Shown here piece after piece: positions 26,161-35,381 of a DNA stretch of 64,000 nucleotides (the first letter of the stretch is position 1; each line of letters begins with the position of its first letter). The notes under the pieces are model-generated. The model was not told the origin of the DNA. It did no database searches and was given only the letters and a program-made list of their open reading frames with translations. The translations under genes were made by a program, and so were the position numbers. This DNA is from an uncultured Spartobacteria bacterium (GTDB lineage: Bacteria; Verrucomicrobiota; Verrucomicrobiia; Chthoniobacterales; Chthoniobacteraceae): contig CAIXGS010000052.1 of assembly GCA_903919125.1 (NCBI GenBank), forward strand, positions 91,483 to 155,482. Reading direction: 5' to 3'.

Positions 26161-27996
26161 ATGAAAGCTCCCATTCAAATGTCCGACCTCGAGCGGATCC
26201 GCCACTCTGCAGCGCACGTGCTTGCCACAGCCATTTCCAGAATCTGGCCAGATGCGCAGTTCGCCGCAGGACCGCCTGTGGACACTGGTTTCTACTACGA
26301 TGTGGAGCTTTCGCATCGCATTTCTCCCGAGGACTTTGCGCGGATTGAGGAGGAGATGCGCAAGGAGACCAAGGCGAATAACGTCTTTGAACGAAGAGTG
26401 GTCGCTCGCGAGCAAGCGCTACTCATGGCGCAGCAGGGACGTTTGGGTGCGCTGGGTGAACGCGAGGTGGTGAGCAAATTCAAATTGGACATCCTCACCA
26501 ACATCCCTGAAGGCGAGGAAATTTCACTCTACGTTAACGGCGAGTTCACCGACCTTTGCGCCGGCCCGCACGTCATGCGCACCGGAAACATCGGCGCATT
26601 CAAGCTCACCCATGTGGCCAGCGCTTATTACAAAGGCGACGAGCGCAATCCCCAATTGCAGCGCATTTACGGGACGGCGTTTAAAAACAAAACCGAGATG
26701 GAAGCGCACTTCGCGATGCTCGAGGAGGCCAAACGCCGAGACCATCGTAAGCTCGGCAAAGAGATGGAGCTCTTCACTTTCGACGAGGACGTCGGCCCCG
26801 GTTTGCCACTGTGGTTGCCCAACGGTACCGTGCTCATCGAGGAACTGGAAAAGCTCGCAAAGGAGAGCGAGTTTGCCGCCGATTACCACCGCGTCAGAAC
26901 CCCGCATCTCGCCCGCGAGAACATGTACCTCACCAGCGGCCACCTTCCTTACTACGAGGAAAGCATGTTCCCGCCCATGGAACTCGCGGAGAAAAACGCC
27001 GATGGCACCGTCGCAGAGATCTCCGACCGGTACTACCTAAAGGCGATGAATTGCCCGCATCACCACAAGATTTTCAAAGCCGTTCCGCGTAGTTACCGAG
27101 ACCTGCCGCTGCGCCTCGCTGAGTATGGAACGTGCTACCGCTACGAGCAGTCCGGCGAACTCCTCGGACTCATGCGAGTGCGTTCCATGCAGATGAATGA
27201 CGCTCACATTTATTGCACCACGGAACAGTTCGAGTCTGAGTTCATGGCGGTGAACGAGATGTACCTTAAGTACTTCAAAGTGTTCGGCCTCACCAATTAT
27301 CTGATGCGCTTCTCGACTCACGATCCAGCGCGTCTGGGTGAAAAGTTCGTCGACGATCCCGTCCTCTGGAAACAGACCGAGGACATGGTGCGAGGCGTCC
27401 TCGTGAAGTCTGGGATTAACTTCGTGGAAGTCCCCAACGAAGCCGCGTTTTACGGTCCGAAAATCGACGTCCAAGTCTGGAGCGCGATTGGCAAAGAATT
27501 CACCATCGCAACAAACCAAGTCGACTTTGCAGTCCCCGCGCGCTTCGGGCTGGCGTACAAGGATCGCGATAACACGGACAAAACGCCGCTTTGCATTCAC
27601 CGTGCACCGCTGGGCACGCACGAGCGCTTCATTGGTTTTTTGGTCGAGCATTACGCCGGAAACTTCCCGCTGTGGCTCGCGCCCGAACAGGTTCGCATTC
27701 TGCCAATCGGCGATGAGGACGTGCTGGTAGATGCCGCTATGGCGTTGCGCGCTGAACTCCGCAGCCACGGGGTGCGGACGGAAGTTGACGCGAGCTCGAA
27801 CAAAATCAACGGCAAGGTGCTCCGCGCTGAAGAGGCCAAGGTGCACACCATGTTGGTTTTAGGCAAACGTGATTTGGAGGAAGGCAACCTTAGCGTACGC
27901 GTCCACGGAAAGGGTAATCTCGGCGCAAAGCCGCGTGGAGACGTCATCGCCGACATCCTCTCCGCAATTCAAGAACGCCGCGCCAACGCCGTGTAA
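26161..27996 (+). CDS. thrS: Threonyl-tRNA synthetase without TGS domain
   Basis: 611 residues from the ATG at 26161. It starts directly at the editing (N2) domain: HSAAHVLATAI and FTDLCAGPHV give the HxxxH and CxxxH editing residues. The class II core has LPNGTVLIEEL, the zinc-binding MNCPHHHKIF, motif 2 YRYEQSGELLGLMRVRSM, VPNEAAFYGPKIDVQ and motif 3 HRAPLGTHERFIGFLVEHY. The anticodon domain follows at about residue 515. The N-terminal TGS (N1) domain usual in E. coli-type enzymes is absent. It is followed by serS 36 bp downstream. Confidence 0.95.
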   Translation: MKAPIQMSDLERIRHSAAHVLATAISRIWPDAQFAAGPPVDTGFYYDVELSHRISPEDFARIEEEMRKETKANNVFERRVVAREQALLMAQQGRLGALGEREVVSKFKLDILTNIPEGEEISLYVNGEFTDLCAGPHVMRTGNIGAFKLTHVASAYYKGDERNPQLQRIYGTAFKNKTEMEAHFAMLEEAKRRDHRKLGKEMELFTFDEDVGPGLPLWLPNGTVLIEELEKLAKESEFAADYHRVRTPHLARENMYLTSGHLPYYEESMFPPMELAEKNADGTVAEISDRYYLKAMNCPHHHKIFKAVPRSYRDLPLRLAEYGTCYRYEQSGELLGLMRVRSMQMNDAHIYCTTEQFESEFMAVNEMYLKYFKVFGLTNYLMRFSTHDPARLGEKFVDDPVLWKQTEDMVRGVLVKSGINFVEVPNEAAFYGPKIDVQVWSAIGKEFTIATNQVDFAVPARFGLAYKDRDNTDKTPLCIHRAPLGTHERFIGFLVEHYAGNFPLWLAPEQVRILPIGDEDVLVDAAMALRAELRSHGVRTEVDASSNKINGKVLRAEEAKVHTMLVLGKRDLEEGNLSVRVHGKGNLGAKPRGDVIADILSAIQERRANAV

Positions 27997-28032
27997 AAGC
28001 CCTTTGCGACCAACCTAAATCACCCCGCTCCC

Positions 28033-29304
28033 ATGCTCGACATCCGCCTGATTCGTGAACACGCCGACCAAGTTAAAGCTCGCCTCAGTGCGCGCGGCGG
28101 CGATTCCCACCTACAAATCGACCGCATTTTAGAATGCGACCGCGACCGACGCGCAGCTGAAACCCAGTTGCAAACGCTTCAATCCGAACGCAAACGGATG
28201 AGCAAGGAAATTGGCGCGCGAAAGTCTAAGGGCGAAGACACAGCCGCAGTGGAGGCGGATGTGCGAGGCATGGGCGAGCAGATTACAAATTTAAACGAAG
28301 AAAGCGCCGCGCTCGACGAACGCCAACGCGAACTGCTCCTGCACCTACCAAACCTCCCGCACGAAGGCTGCCCAATCGGCCCGGATGCCGCAGCCAATCC
28401 CGAGGTGCGGGTGTGGGGCGAGGCGCCTGCGTTCGGTTTTTCGCCAAAGAGTCATGTCGAACTAGGTGAGGCGCTTGGCTTGTTTGATTTCGAGCGCGCT
28501 GCAAAAATCAGCGGGAGCGCATTCGTGGTTTTCACCGGAGCGGGCGCGCGTTTGGAGCGAGCGCTGCTCAACTTTTTATTAGACCTGCACACGAGGGAGC
28601 ACGGGTACACCGAGGTCAGCCCACCGGTGGTGGTGCGGCCTGAGGCGCTGGTCGGCACTTCGCAACTGCCCAAGTTTGAAGAGCAGCTTTACCGCTGCGA
28701 ACGGGACGACCTATATCTCACGCCCACGGCAGAAGTGCCTGTGACCAACCTGCATCGGGAAGAAATCTTGCCTCTCGAACAGCTACCGATTTGCTACGCT
28801 GCGTACACCCCATGCTTCCGGCGGGAGGCGGGTTCTGCCGGACTTGGAACGCGCGGCCTTATTCGGATGCACCAGTTCGACAAGGTCGAGCTTGTTAAAA
28901 TCACCACCCCGGAGACAGCCGCCGCCGAGCTCGAAATCCTCACGTCCCACGCAGAACGCGTACTGCAAATCCTCGGACTCCATTACCGCACGATCGAGCT
29001 TTGCACTGGCGATATCAGCTTCAGTTCGACACGCACTTACGACATCGAAGTTTGGGCGCCCGGCCAAAACGGTTATCTGGAAGTATCGAGCTGTTCGCAC
29101 TTTGGAGACTTTCAAGCGCGCCGCATGAACTTGCGATTCAAGGATTCGGAAGGTAAAAATCGCTTCTGTCACACGCTCAACGGTTCCGGCACCGCCCTGC
29201 CTCGTTTGATGGTCGCATTGCTGGAAACTTACCAACAGCAAGACGGCACGGTGCTGCTGCCCGAGGTTCTTTGGCCGTACTTTGGTTCCGAGCGCATCCA
29301 GTAA
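28033..29304 (+). CDS. serS: Seryl-tRNA synthetase
   Basis: 423 residues, usual length. An N-terminal coiled-coil arm (about 25-100) is followed by a class II core with TPTAEVPVTNLH, PCFRREAGSAGLGTRGLIRMHQFDKVE (motif 2), EVSSCSHFGDFQARRMN and HTLNGSGTALPRLMVALLETYQ (motif 3). It charges tRNA-Ser, and tRNA-Sec if present. thrS and serS are adjacent and co-directional. The tilS frame begins inside its last 23 bases. Confidence 0.97.
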   Translation: MLDIRLIREHADQVKARLSARGGDSHLQIDRILECDRDRRAAETQLQTLQSERKRMSKEIGARKSKGEDTAAVEADVRGMGEQITNLNEESAALDERQRELLLHLPNLPHEGCPIGPDAAANPEVRVWGEAPAFGFSPKSHVELGEALGLFDFERAAKISGSAFVVFTGAGARLERALLNFLLDLHTREHGYTEVSPPVVVRPEALVGTSQLPKFEEQLYRCERDDLYLTPTAEVPVTNLHREEILPLEQLPICYAAYTPCFRREAGSAGLGTRGLIRMHQFDKVELVKITTPETAAAELEILTSHAERVLQILGLHYRTIELCTGDISFSSTRTYDIEVWAPGQNGYLEVSSCSHFGDFQARRMNLRFKDSEGKNRFCHTLNGSGTALPRLMVALLETYQQQDGTVLLPEVLWPYFGSERIQ

Positions 29305-30328
29305 AAATGGCCGCCACGCTTTTGTGTTGTTCCAAAAACTTGCACGTTCGGTTCGAGATCATCTCGCAGAGGTCAGTGTTCACACCGATACCCCGCTGCT
29401 TCTCGCCTGTTCAGGGGGGCGCGACTCGGTGTTCCTCACCGAATTACTAAGAGAGGCGAGCTTCTCCGCACTAACGCTGGTTCACTTGGATCACGGCCTG
29501 CGAGCGGACAGCGCAGCGGACTCAGCTTGGGTGCAACAATTTGGTGCAGAGCGCAATCTAAAGACCATCGTGGAGCGTCTGGATGTCCGAGAGTTGGCCA
29601 AGAAAAATAGCTGCGGAGTGGAAGAAGCTGGGAGAGAAGCGCGATACGCCTTTTTCGCTAGAATCGGTCAGACACTAAATTGCGGGCGTGTGCTGTTAGC
29701 GCACCATGCCGATGATCAGGTGGAGACGTTCTTGTTCCGGCTGCTGCGGGGCGCGGGCTCAAACGGTTTGCGAGGAATGACGATGCGCAGCGAGCGCAGG
29801 GAGGGCGATTTTACCCTCGAGGTTCTACGGCCCATGCTTCACATATGGCGCGAAGAAATCGACCGATGCGTGGCGGCCGTTGGCATAGAATTTCGGGAGG
29901 ATTCCTCCAACACCGATTCCCAGTGGACGAGGAATCGCATTCGCCACGAGCTCATTCCATTTTTAGCGCAAGTGATGCAACGTCCTGTAAGGAGCCAGTT
30001 AGCGCACGCTGCGGAACTGCTTCGTGCGGAAGCAGAGTTTGTAGAGGCGGCTGAATCGGCACTTGGACCGCTTCCCGAACAACTCGAGGTGGAGGCGATG
30101 CGAGCTCTGCCGCTGGCCCTGCAACGGCGTCGCATGTTTCGGTGGCTCTCGGAGCGAGGCATTCCTGAGCTCAGCTTTGAGCTGGTGGACGCCGCGCTGA
30201 GTTTGCTGACGCGGCGGCAACCAGCCAAACACAACTTACCGGGTGGTTCGCATGTACGCCGCCGCAATGGCGTGATTTTCTGCGAACCTCCTCTGCTACG
30301 GCGCGGAATTCAAAAGGACGCTTCCTGA
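29282..30328 (+). CDS. tilS: tRNA(Ile)-lysidine synthase
   Basis: 348 residues as drawn. The N-type ATP pyrophosphatase loop LLACSGGRDSVFLTELL (SGGxDS) lies near residue 42, followed by LVHLDHGLR, EEAGREARYAFF, LLAHHADDQVETFLFRLLRGAG and DSSNTDSQWTRNRIRHELIP, all TilS markers. It attaches lysine to C34 of tRNA-Ile(CAU). No ATG is in frame at the start; TTG 29282, GTG 29324 or TTG 29327 are possible, and the last two avoid most overlap with serS. It is shorter than E. coli TilS and has a reduced C-terminal domain. Confidence 0.92.
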   Translation: MVPSASSKNGRHAFVLFQKLARSVRDHLAEVSVHTDTPLLLACSGGRDSVFLTELLREASFSALTLVHLDHGLRADSAADSAWVQQFGAERNLKTIVERLDVRELAKKNSCGVEEAGREARYAFFARIGQTLNCGRVLLAHHADDQVETFLFRLLRGAGSNGLRGMTMRSERREGDFTLEVLRPMLHIWREEIDRCVAAVGIEFREDSSNTDSQWTRNRIRHELIPFLAQVMQRPVRSQLAHAAELLRAEAEFVEAAESALGPLPEQLEVEAMRALPLALQRRRMFRWLSERGIPELSFELVDAALSLLTRRQPAKHNLPGGSHVRRRNGVIFCEPPLLRRGIQKDAS

Positions 30329-30342
30329 GAATTTTGAATCCT

Positions 30343-31704
30343 TTACACCCCCTGGAGCGCACCGGTGGAGTCCCCCAAACGCTCCGCTTCGATGCCCATA
30401 CGCCCCAATAAGCTCATGTACAAGTTCGTCATCGGCAACGGACTGCTCAGGGCAAGGTGTTTCCCGGGCTGCAGCGCACCGCCGCCGTGTCCCGCCAAAA
30501 TGACAGGCAAATTGTTGTGCGCATGACGGTTGGCATCAGACAAGCCGCTGCAATAAACAACCATCGAGTTTTCCAGAAGCGACTTTCCGTTAGCTTCCTT
30601 CGTGTCGCGCAGACGTTTGAGGAAGTACGCGAAATGATCCATGTACACCCTATCGATGCGCCCAATCTGCTCGAGTTTTCCAGCGTCGTTTTGATGGTGC
30701 GACAATTCGTGGTGCCCAGAGGTGACTCCGATCTCACTGAAATTACGGTTACTGCCATCGTGAGCTAGCATGAAGGTCGCCACCCGCGTGGAGTCGGTTT
30801 GAAATGCGAGCGTCATCATGTCCAACATGAGGCGAACATGTTCGGAATAGCTTTCCGGAATACCAGACGGCGCGGCGTGGGAAGGCGCCTTGGGAAGGCC
30901 GAACTTTTCCGCCTGCTGAATGCGCCGCTCCAGTTCACGAACCCCCGTGAGATATTCATCCAACTTACGTTGATCGTTTCGCCCCAACTGCTTCTGGAGC
31001 GTCGACGCATCCTCCATAAGAAAGTCCAACAAGGATCGCTCCCGCGCATTACTACGCTCCACCGCTACGTCCCGCGCGCCACCTGTGCCCCGACCAAACA
31101 AACGTTCAAACACAAGGCGTGGATTAGACTCCGGTGCCACAGGCTGCGTTTCAGAACGCCATGAGACGTTGAATTGATACGCGCAGGAATAACCTGAATC
31201 ACAATTCCCCGCCTGCCGGACGCCGTCGCAAGAAAGTTCCAGCGAGGCAAAACGTGTGCGTCCTTCCAACTGCCTCGCAGCCACTTGGTCTACCGATATC
31301 CCAGCGCGAATGTCCGTTCCAGCCGTCTTCTTAGGACGAGCTCCAGTAAAAATCGTCGCACTCGCACGCGCATGATCGCCACCCCCGTCGCCGTTCGCCC
31401 AACCGTGGTGATGCTCAAGCCCAGACACAACCTGCACATCACGCTGAAACTCACCCAGCGGCAGCATCGTCTCGTTGAGCGAGAAATCAGCACCTTGCCC
31501 GCGCGGAGTCCAGCGCTCGACATTCACGCCGTTGGGCACATAGAGCAGCGCGAGACGCAACGGGTCACCACTCGCCGTCACCCCCGCAGAAAGCGTCGCA
31601 GCCGCACTTGCCTTCACTCGCGCCAAAGACTCAAAAGCCGGAAGTCCCAATAAAAAACCCGCGCTCCGGAGAAAACTGCGTCTGGAAAGATATTCGGCGT
31701 TCAT
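30343..31704 (-). CDS. DUF1552 exported protein
   Basis: 453 residues with a twin-arginine signal (LSRRSFLRSAGFLLGLPAFESL). The body matches DUF1552: LALLYVPNGVNVERWTPRG, GDGGGDHARASATIFTGARP, SLELSCDGVRQAGNCDSGYS and, near the end, GHHELSHHQND and MVVYCSGLSDANRHAHNNLP, the sulfatase-like end of the family. Function is unknown; it is nearly always encoded with a DUF1592 cytochrome-type protein, as here, 36 bp downstream of it. Periplasmic location is inferred from the Tat signal. Confidence 0.92.
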   Translation of the reverse strand: MNAEYLSRRSFLRSAGFLLGLPAFESLARVKASAAATLSAGVTASGDPLRLALLYVPNGVNVERWTPRGQGADFSLNETMLPLGEFQRDVQVVSGLEHHHGWANGDGGGDHARASATIFTGARPKKTAGTDIRAGISVDQVAARQLEGRTRFASLELSCDGVRQAGNCDSGYSCAYQFNVSWRSETQPVAPESNPRLVFERLFGRGTGGARDVAVERSNARERSLLDFLMEDASTLQKQLGRNDQRKLDEYLTGVRELERRIQQAEKFGLPKAPSHAAPSGIPESYSEHVRLMLDMMTLAFQTDSTRVATFMLAHDGSNRNFSEIGVTSGHHELSHHQNDAGKLEQIGRIDRVYMDHFAYFLKRLRDTKEANGKSLLENSMVVYCSGLSDANRHAHNNLPVILAGHGGGALQPGKHLALSSPLPMTNLYMSLLGRMGIEAERLGDSTGALQGV

Positions 31705-31740
31705 AGAAGAGAGCGATTTTTGGATCGCGAGAGATTGAGT

Positions 31741-33666
31741 TTAACGAGGCGCTGGGGCGTTGGCGATTGCACTTTGCATAGGCCGAGTGAACTGAAATGG
31801 AACCGATTCTGTAACCGCTTTAACCAGCGCCATCAGATTCCCACCGGGTTTTTCTTGGGCTTCCACCAAGCGTTTGATGTGGGGAATGTCGGTAGCGTCC
31901 AGACCGCGTCCCAGAGCGTAAGTGAGCATTTTCTCCGAAAGGCAGCGGTAAAAATCGTGCCTCCTCGAGGTGGCCAAAATCGTCACCAACTCGGGCAGAG
32001 TCTGGAACTTCTCGCCAGTCACAAGTTGGCCAGAAAGATCCAACGGCTTATCCGCGGCTGGTTCGTGATACTGCCCAATCGCGTTGAAGTTTTCCAGGGC
32101 GAGCCCCAATGGATCCATCCTTGCATGACACGATGCGCAAAGAGCCTCGCTACGATGTAGCACCATCATTTCACGCATGCCCAGCTTCTTTCCCTCGGCG
32201 ACTCCCTCCAGCGGCGGAATGTTCGGTGGTGGCGGAGGCGCTGGCGTGCCTAACACGTTCTCCAGCAAAAACAAACCCCGCTTCACGGGCGAGGTGCGCG
32301 TCGGGTTGGACGTCAATAAAAGGAAACTTCCGTGTCCGAGAATCCCCTGCCGGTGGCTGCCTTCTGGCAACTGCACCTTCCTTACCTCAGACCCAGTTAC
32401 ACCCGCAAGCCCGTAAAACTTCGCCAAACCCGACGTCAAAAACGAGTAGCGCGCAGTCAGTAATTCCTCCGAGGGAAGTCCCTGGCGCAGCACGTAAGAG
32501 AAAAGCATCTCGGTCTCCAAGCGCATGGCATGACGCAATTTAAATGGAAAAATCTTATCCTGCTCTTCCCTTTTCTTCACTCCAAGAATTGCATTCACTT
32601 GGATCGGAACCGCTTCTGTGTCCCGTGTCTGCAACCATTGCCCGACAAAATTCCGGCTGAAACGCTCAATCTTTGGATCCGCAAGCATCCGCTTCAACTG
32701 CGCCTCCCACTGACTGCGCAACTGACCCTTCTGCGCCAAATTCCACAACTCCATATCAGGCATCGAACTCCACAAAAAATAAGACAGCCGCGAAGCTAGC
32801 GCAAATTCGTCTACCTGCGCGTTTTCGCCAGGCTTGTCCTCCGCGGTTTGCACTTCTGCGCGAAACAAAAACCGGGGCGAGGCCAGCACTGCGGCGAAGG
32901 CATCGCGCAACCCCTGATCAAAATCCCCGTCCGCCAGTGCACAAAGGCGACTCAAGGTGACGGCATCCACCGGCCGCCGCAGCGCCTTTTGCGCAAATGA
33001 ACGAATGATGCTCTCCGTGTAGGCCGCCCTTTCCTTCGGATCCAGCGGCGGCGGACCTTCGGGCACCAAATGCACGCGCAGACTGTTCGCTGGAGTCAGA
33101 GCGCCGGCCACAATTTCCTTTGCTGCGGCCAAATATTTTTCGAGGTGAATAGGCGACAAGTTCAACACGTCGCCAATGGTGTCAAAACCGTAGCCTGTGT
33201 CGTCTGGAGGAAAGTGTTCTTGGACAGGATAATCTACGCCCGTAAGGTCACGAATGGTGTTACGGTATTCCTCACGATTTAGGCGCCGAATAGTAACGCG
33301 GCCTGGATCGGGTTGAGCGGAGTTTAGATGCAGGGGGTTAGCCTCCACCCATGCCTGGAGAGTTGCCCGCTGCTCTGTGGTGGGACGGGGCTTGTCCGAA
33401 GGTGGCATCAACTCGGCGTCAAGGTTGCGCCAGACATCGAACCAGAATTTGCGCTGATCCTCGGGCGAGGTAAAGGCAGTGTGGTCGAAGCTTACGCCCC
33501 CTTTTTTTGAGCCGTCCCCGTGGCAATCAAAGCAGAATTCTTGAAACAAAGGAGGAAGCTCCGGACTCAGTGCACTCAGCACCGGGGAACAAACGTTCCC
33601 TGAAAAAAGAACCCAATAAAAACCTAAGTTCTGCCAGCGCATTGCCCAAAGAAAAGCCAGTTGCAC
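31741..33666 (-). CDS. DUF1592-family exported cytochrome-type protein
   Basis: 641 residues. After a hydrophobic N-terminus it has a PSD1-like heme motif FQEFCFDCHGDGSKKGGVSF near residue 45. It then shows the usual DUF1587 (RLNREEYRNTIRDLTGVD), DUF1592 (RLSYFLWSSMPDMELW), DUF1588 (HGSFLLLTSNPTRTSPVKRG, then CASCHARMDPLGLALENF) and DUF1585 C-terminal domains. The second CxxCH is in DUF1588. Such proteins are a Planctomycetes/Verrucomicrobia hallmark of unknown function. It is transcribed before the DUF1552 gene. The 155 bp before it (33667-33821) show nothing definite. Confidence 0.92.
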   Translation of the reverse strand: MQLAFLWAMRWQNLGFYWVLFSGNVCSPVLSALSPELPPLFQEFCFDCHGDGSKKGGVSFDHTAFTSPEDQRKFWFDVWRNLDAELMPPSDKPRPTTEQRATLQAWVEANPLHLNSAQPDPGRVTIRRLNREEYRNTIRDLTGVDYPVQEHFPPDDTGYGFDTIGDVLNLSPIHLEKYLAAAKEIVAGALTPANSLRVHLVPEGPPPLDPKERAAYTESIIRSFAQKALRRPVDAVTLSRLCALADGDFDQGLRDAFAAVLASPRFLFRAEVQTAEDKPGENAQVDEFALASRLSYFLWSSMPDMELWNLAQKGQLRSQWEAQLKRMLADPKIERFSRNFVGQWLQTRDTEAVPIQVNAILGVKKREEQDKIFPFKLRHAMRLETEMLFSYVLRQGLPSEELLTARYSFLTSGLAKFYGLAGVTGSEVRKVQLPEGSHRQGILGHGSFLLLTSNPTRTSPVKRGLFLLENVLGTPAPPPPPNIPPLEGVAEGKKLGMREMMVLHRSEALCASCHARMDPLGLALENFNAIGQYHEPAADKPLDLSGQLVTGEKFQTLPELVTILATSRRHDFYRCLSEKMLTYALGRGLDATDIPHIKRLVEAQEKPGGNLMALVKAVTESVPFQFTRPMQSAIANAPAPR

Positions 33667-33821
33667 TTGACATCTTAGAGCCTGTAAAGCGCGTCAACAA
33701 CTCTCACGGCCGCTTTTAATAGATAATTTAGCAGCTGATCCTATTGCTGATTCCATCACTGAAATCACCAAGGTTCAACGCACCGAATCTCGGCCAGAAA
33801 TTTGGCCCCGTACGCTCTCCC

Positions 33822-34367
33822 TTATTCTCTCGCTAAATTACTGTGCCGGTACGCTGGTAAATCCGTAACTTCCCGCCGGAACCATGGTGGCGGAGTAAAC
33901 GCTTCCGCAGTAGCGAGGTTTTTGAATTCGGCTTCCGCAATGCGCAGCCAGTTGAGTTGCCCCTCGTAAATATCCAAGGATACTGGAGTTTCAGCGATGC
34001 CGATCTGGTAGGTGACTTTACTCATCCGTCGCCCTTCGGTCAGAGGCCAAAGAACGTCGAGTTGTTCCTTGGTCAAAGGCACCTCAATCTCCACTTGGTT
34101 TTTTCCCGAACCCGAGCGCACGCAAAGCGCTCCACCGTCGGGCGACTGGCGGATGCGCACCTCCGAACCACCAGTTTCCACGGCAAGGTAGCCTTGAGAA
34201 ATCTGTTTGCCATCGTTTAATCCCAATACTTTCGGGAGATCCCCTACCAAAAACTTCCGCTCCACCGTCGTCGGCGCCGCTACAGGAGGGAGCGCCTGAA
34301 CTTCGTTGGAGTCCGAAAAAACAGCGGCAGAGTTAGAATGCACTTCTGTGCTCGATTGCATAGTCAA
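33822..34367 (-). CDS. CYTH-domain protein (triphosphate tunnel metalloenzyme)
   Basis: 181 residues. After a 35-residue unstructured tail the CYTH fold begins with TVERKFLVGDLP, then QGYLAVETGGSEVRIRQS, VEIEVPLTKEQ and a C-terminal LDIYEGQLNWLRIAEAEF. Members of the family hydrolyse inorganic triphosphate or thiamine triphosphate in a beta-barrel tunnel. The ExExK metal motif reads TxExK here (T-V-E-R-K), so the first Glu is missing; activity may be altered. It is divergent from the dienelactone hydrolase gene across a 135 bp gap. Confidence 0.88.
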   Translation of the reverse strand: MTMQSSTEVHSNSAAVFSDSNEVQALPPVAAPTTVERKFLVGDLPKVLGLNDGKQISQGYLAVETGGSEVRIRQSPDGGALCVRSGSGKNQVEIEVPLTKEQLDVLWPLTEGRRMSKVTYQIGIAETPVSLDIYEGQLNWLRIAEAEFKNLATAEAFTPPPWFRREVTDLPAYRHSNLARE

Positions 34368-34502
34368 CTATTCCTCTCCCCTATGCCATAGCACTCCGAG
34401 TGCCAGCCGACCAATTGACAAGCGGCGGTCGCGATTTCACACGCGATTCTCTGTAATCTAAGCACTCGATTACGCTCCACCTACTCTGTAGAGTCATTCC
34501 AA

Positions 34503-35312
34503 ATGACTTTACAAGAACCCGAATTCTCCGATCTCGAAACGCCCAGTGGCCTCATGCGCACTCATGTTTTCCGTCCGGCTGCACCCGGAAGCTACCCGGG
34601 TATCGTCCTGTTTTCCGAGATCTTCCACGTCACCGGCCCCATTCGACGCACCGCATCGTTTCTTGCCGCCCACGGTTTTGTGGTCGCAGTGCCCGAAGTC
34701 TTCCACGAATTCGAGCCTTTGGGGACAGTACTGGCCTACGACACAGAGGGGACGGAGCGGGGAAACTGGTGCAAGATTAACAAACCGCTCGCCGCGTACG
34801 ACGCAGATGCCCGTGCTGTCATTGCATTTCTCCAAAAACATCCCCATTGCACAGGCAAATTAGGGACGCTCGGCATTTGTATCGGTGGTCACCTGAGCTT
34901 CCGCTGCGCCTTCAACCCCGAAATCCTCGCAGGGGTCTGCTTTTACGCAACGGACATTCACAAGCTGGATTCCCATCCCCGCGGTTTGGGCTTGGGAATG
35001 GCGGACGATTCACTGCAACGTGCACGTGAAGGAGCTGTGCAAGCAGAGCTTCTGCTGATCTGGGGAAGGCAGGATCCTCACGTTCCTTTTGAAGGGCGTA
35101 TGCAGATTCACAAAGCGATTGAAGAGTCCGGCACAAATTACCAGTGGATCGAGTTCAATGGTGCCCACGCATTTCTGCGAGATGAAGGGCCCCGGTACAA
35201 TCCGGTACTCGCGCAGCAATCCATGCAGCTCGCCTTAGAACTCTTCCATCGCAAACTGGGAGACGGCTGCCTCCCTTCCGCTCCCGCTCATTCAGCGGAA
35301 ACTCGCCATTGA
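34503..35312 (+). CDS. Dienelactone hydrolase family protein
   Basis: 269-residue alpha/beta hydrolase. The nucleophile elbow GICIGGHLSFR has Cys as nucleophile, as in dienelactone hydrolases, with the acid in IWGRQDPHVPF and the His in FNGAHAFLRDEG. N-terminal GIVLFSEIFHVTGPIRRTA carries the Glu typical of the family. The substrate is unknown; members act on lactones or esters. 135 bp of empty sequence separates it from the CYTH gene. Confidence 0.92.
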   Translation: MTLQEPEFSDLETPSGLMRTHVFRPAAPGSYPGIVLFSEIFHVTGPIRRTASFLAAHGFVVAVPEVFHEFEPLGTVLAYDTEGTERGNWCKINKPLAAYDADARAVIAFLQKHPHCTGKLGTLGICIGGHLSFRCAFNPEILAGVCFYATDIHKLDSHPRGLGLGMADDSLQRAREGAVQAELLLIWGRQDPHVPFEGRMQIHKAIEESGTNYQWIEFNGAHAFLRDEGPRYNPVLAQQSMQLALELFHRKLGDGCLPSAPAHSAETRH

Positions 35313-35381
35313 CGAGCGGGCCTGCTGCAAATCCGGCCGCTGAGACTGGATTAACGGCAGGTTCAAAGCCATCGTGGCTTC

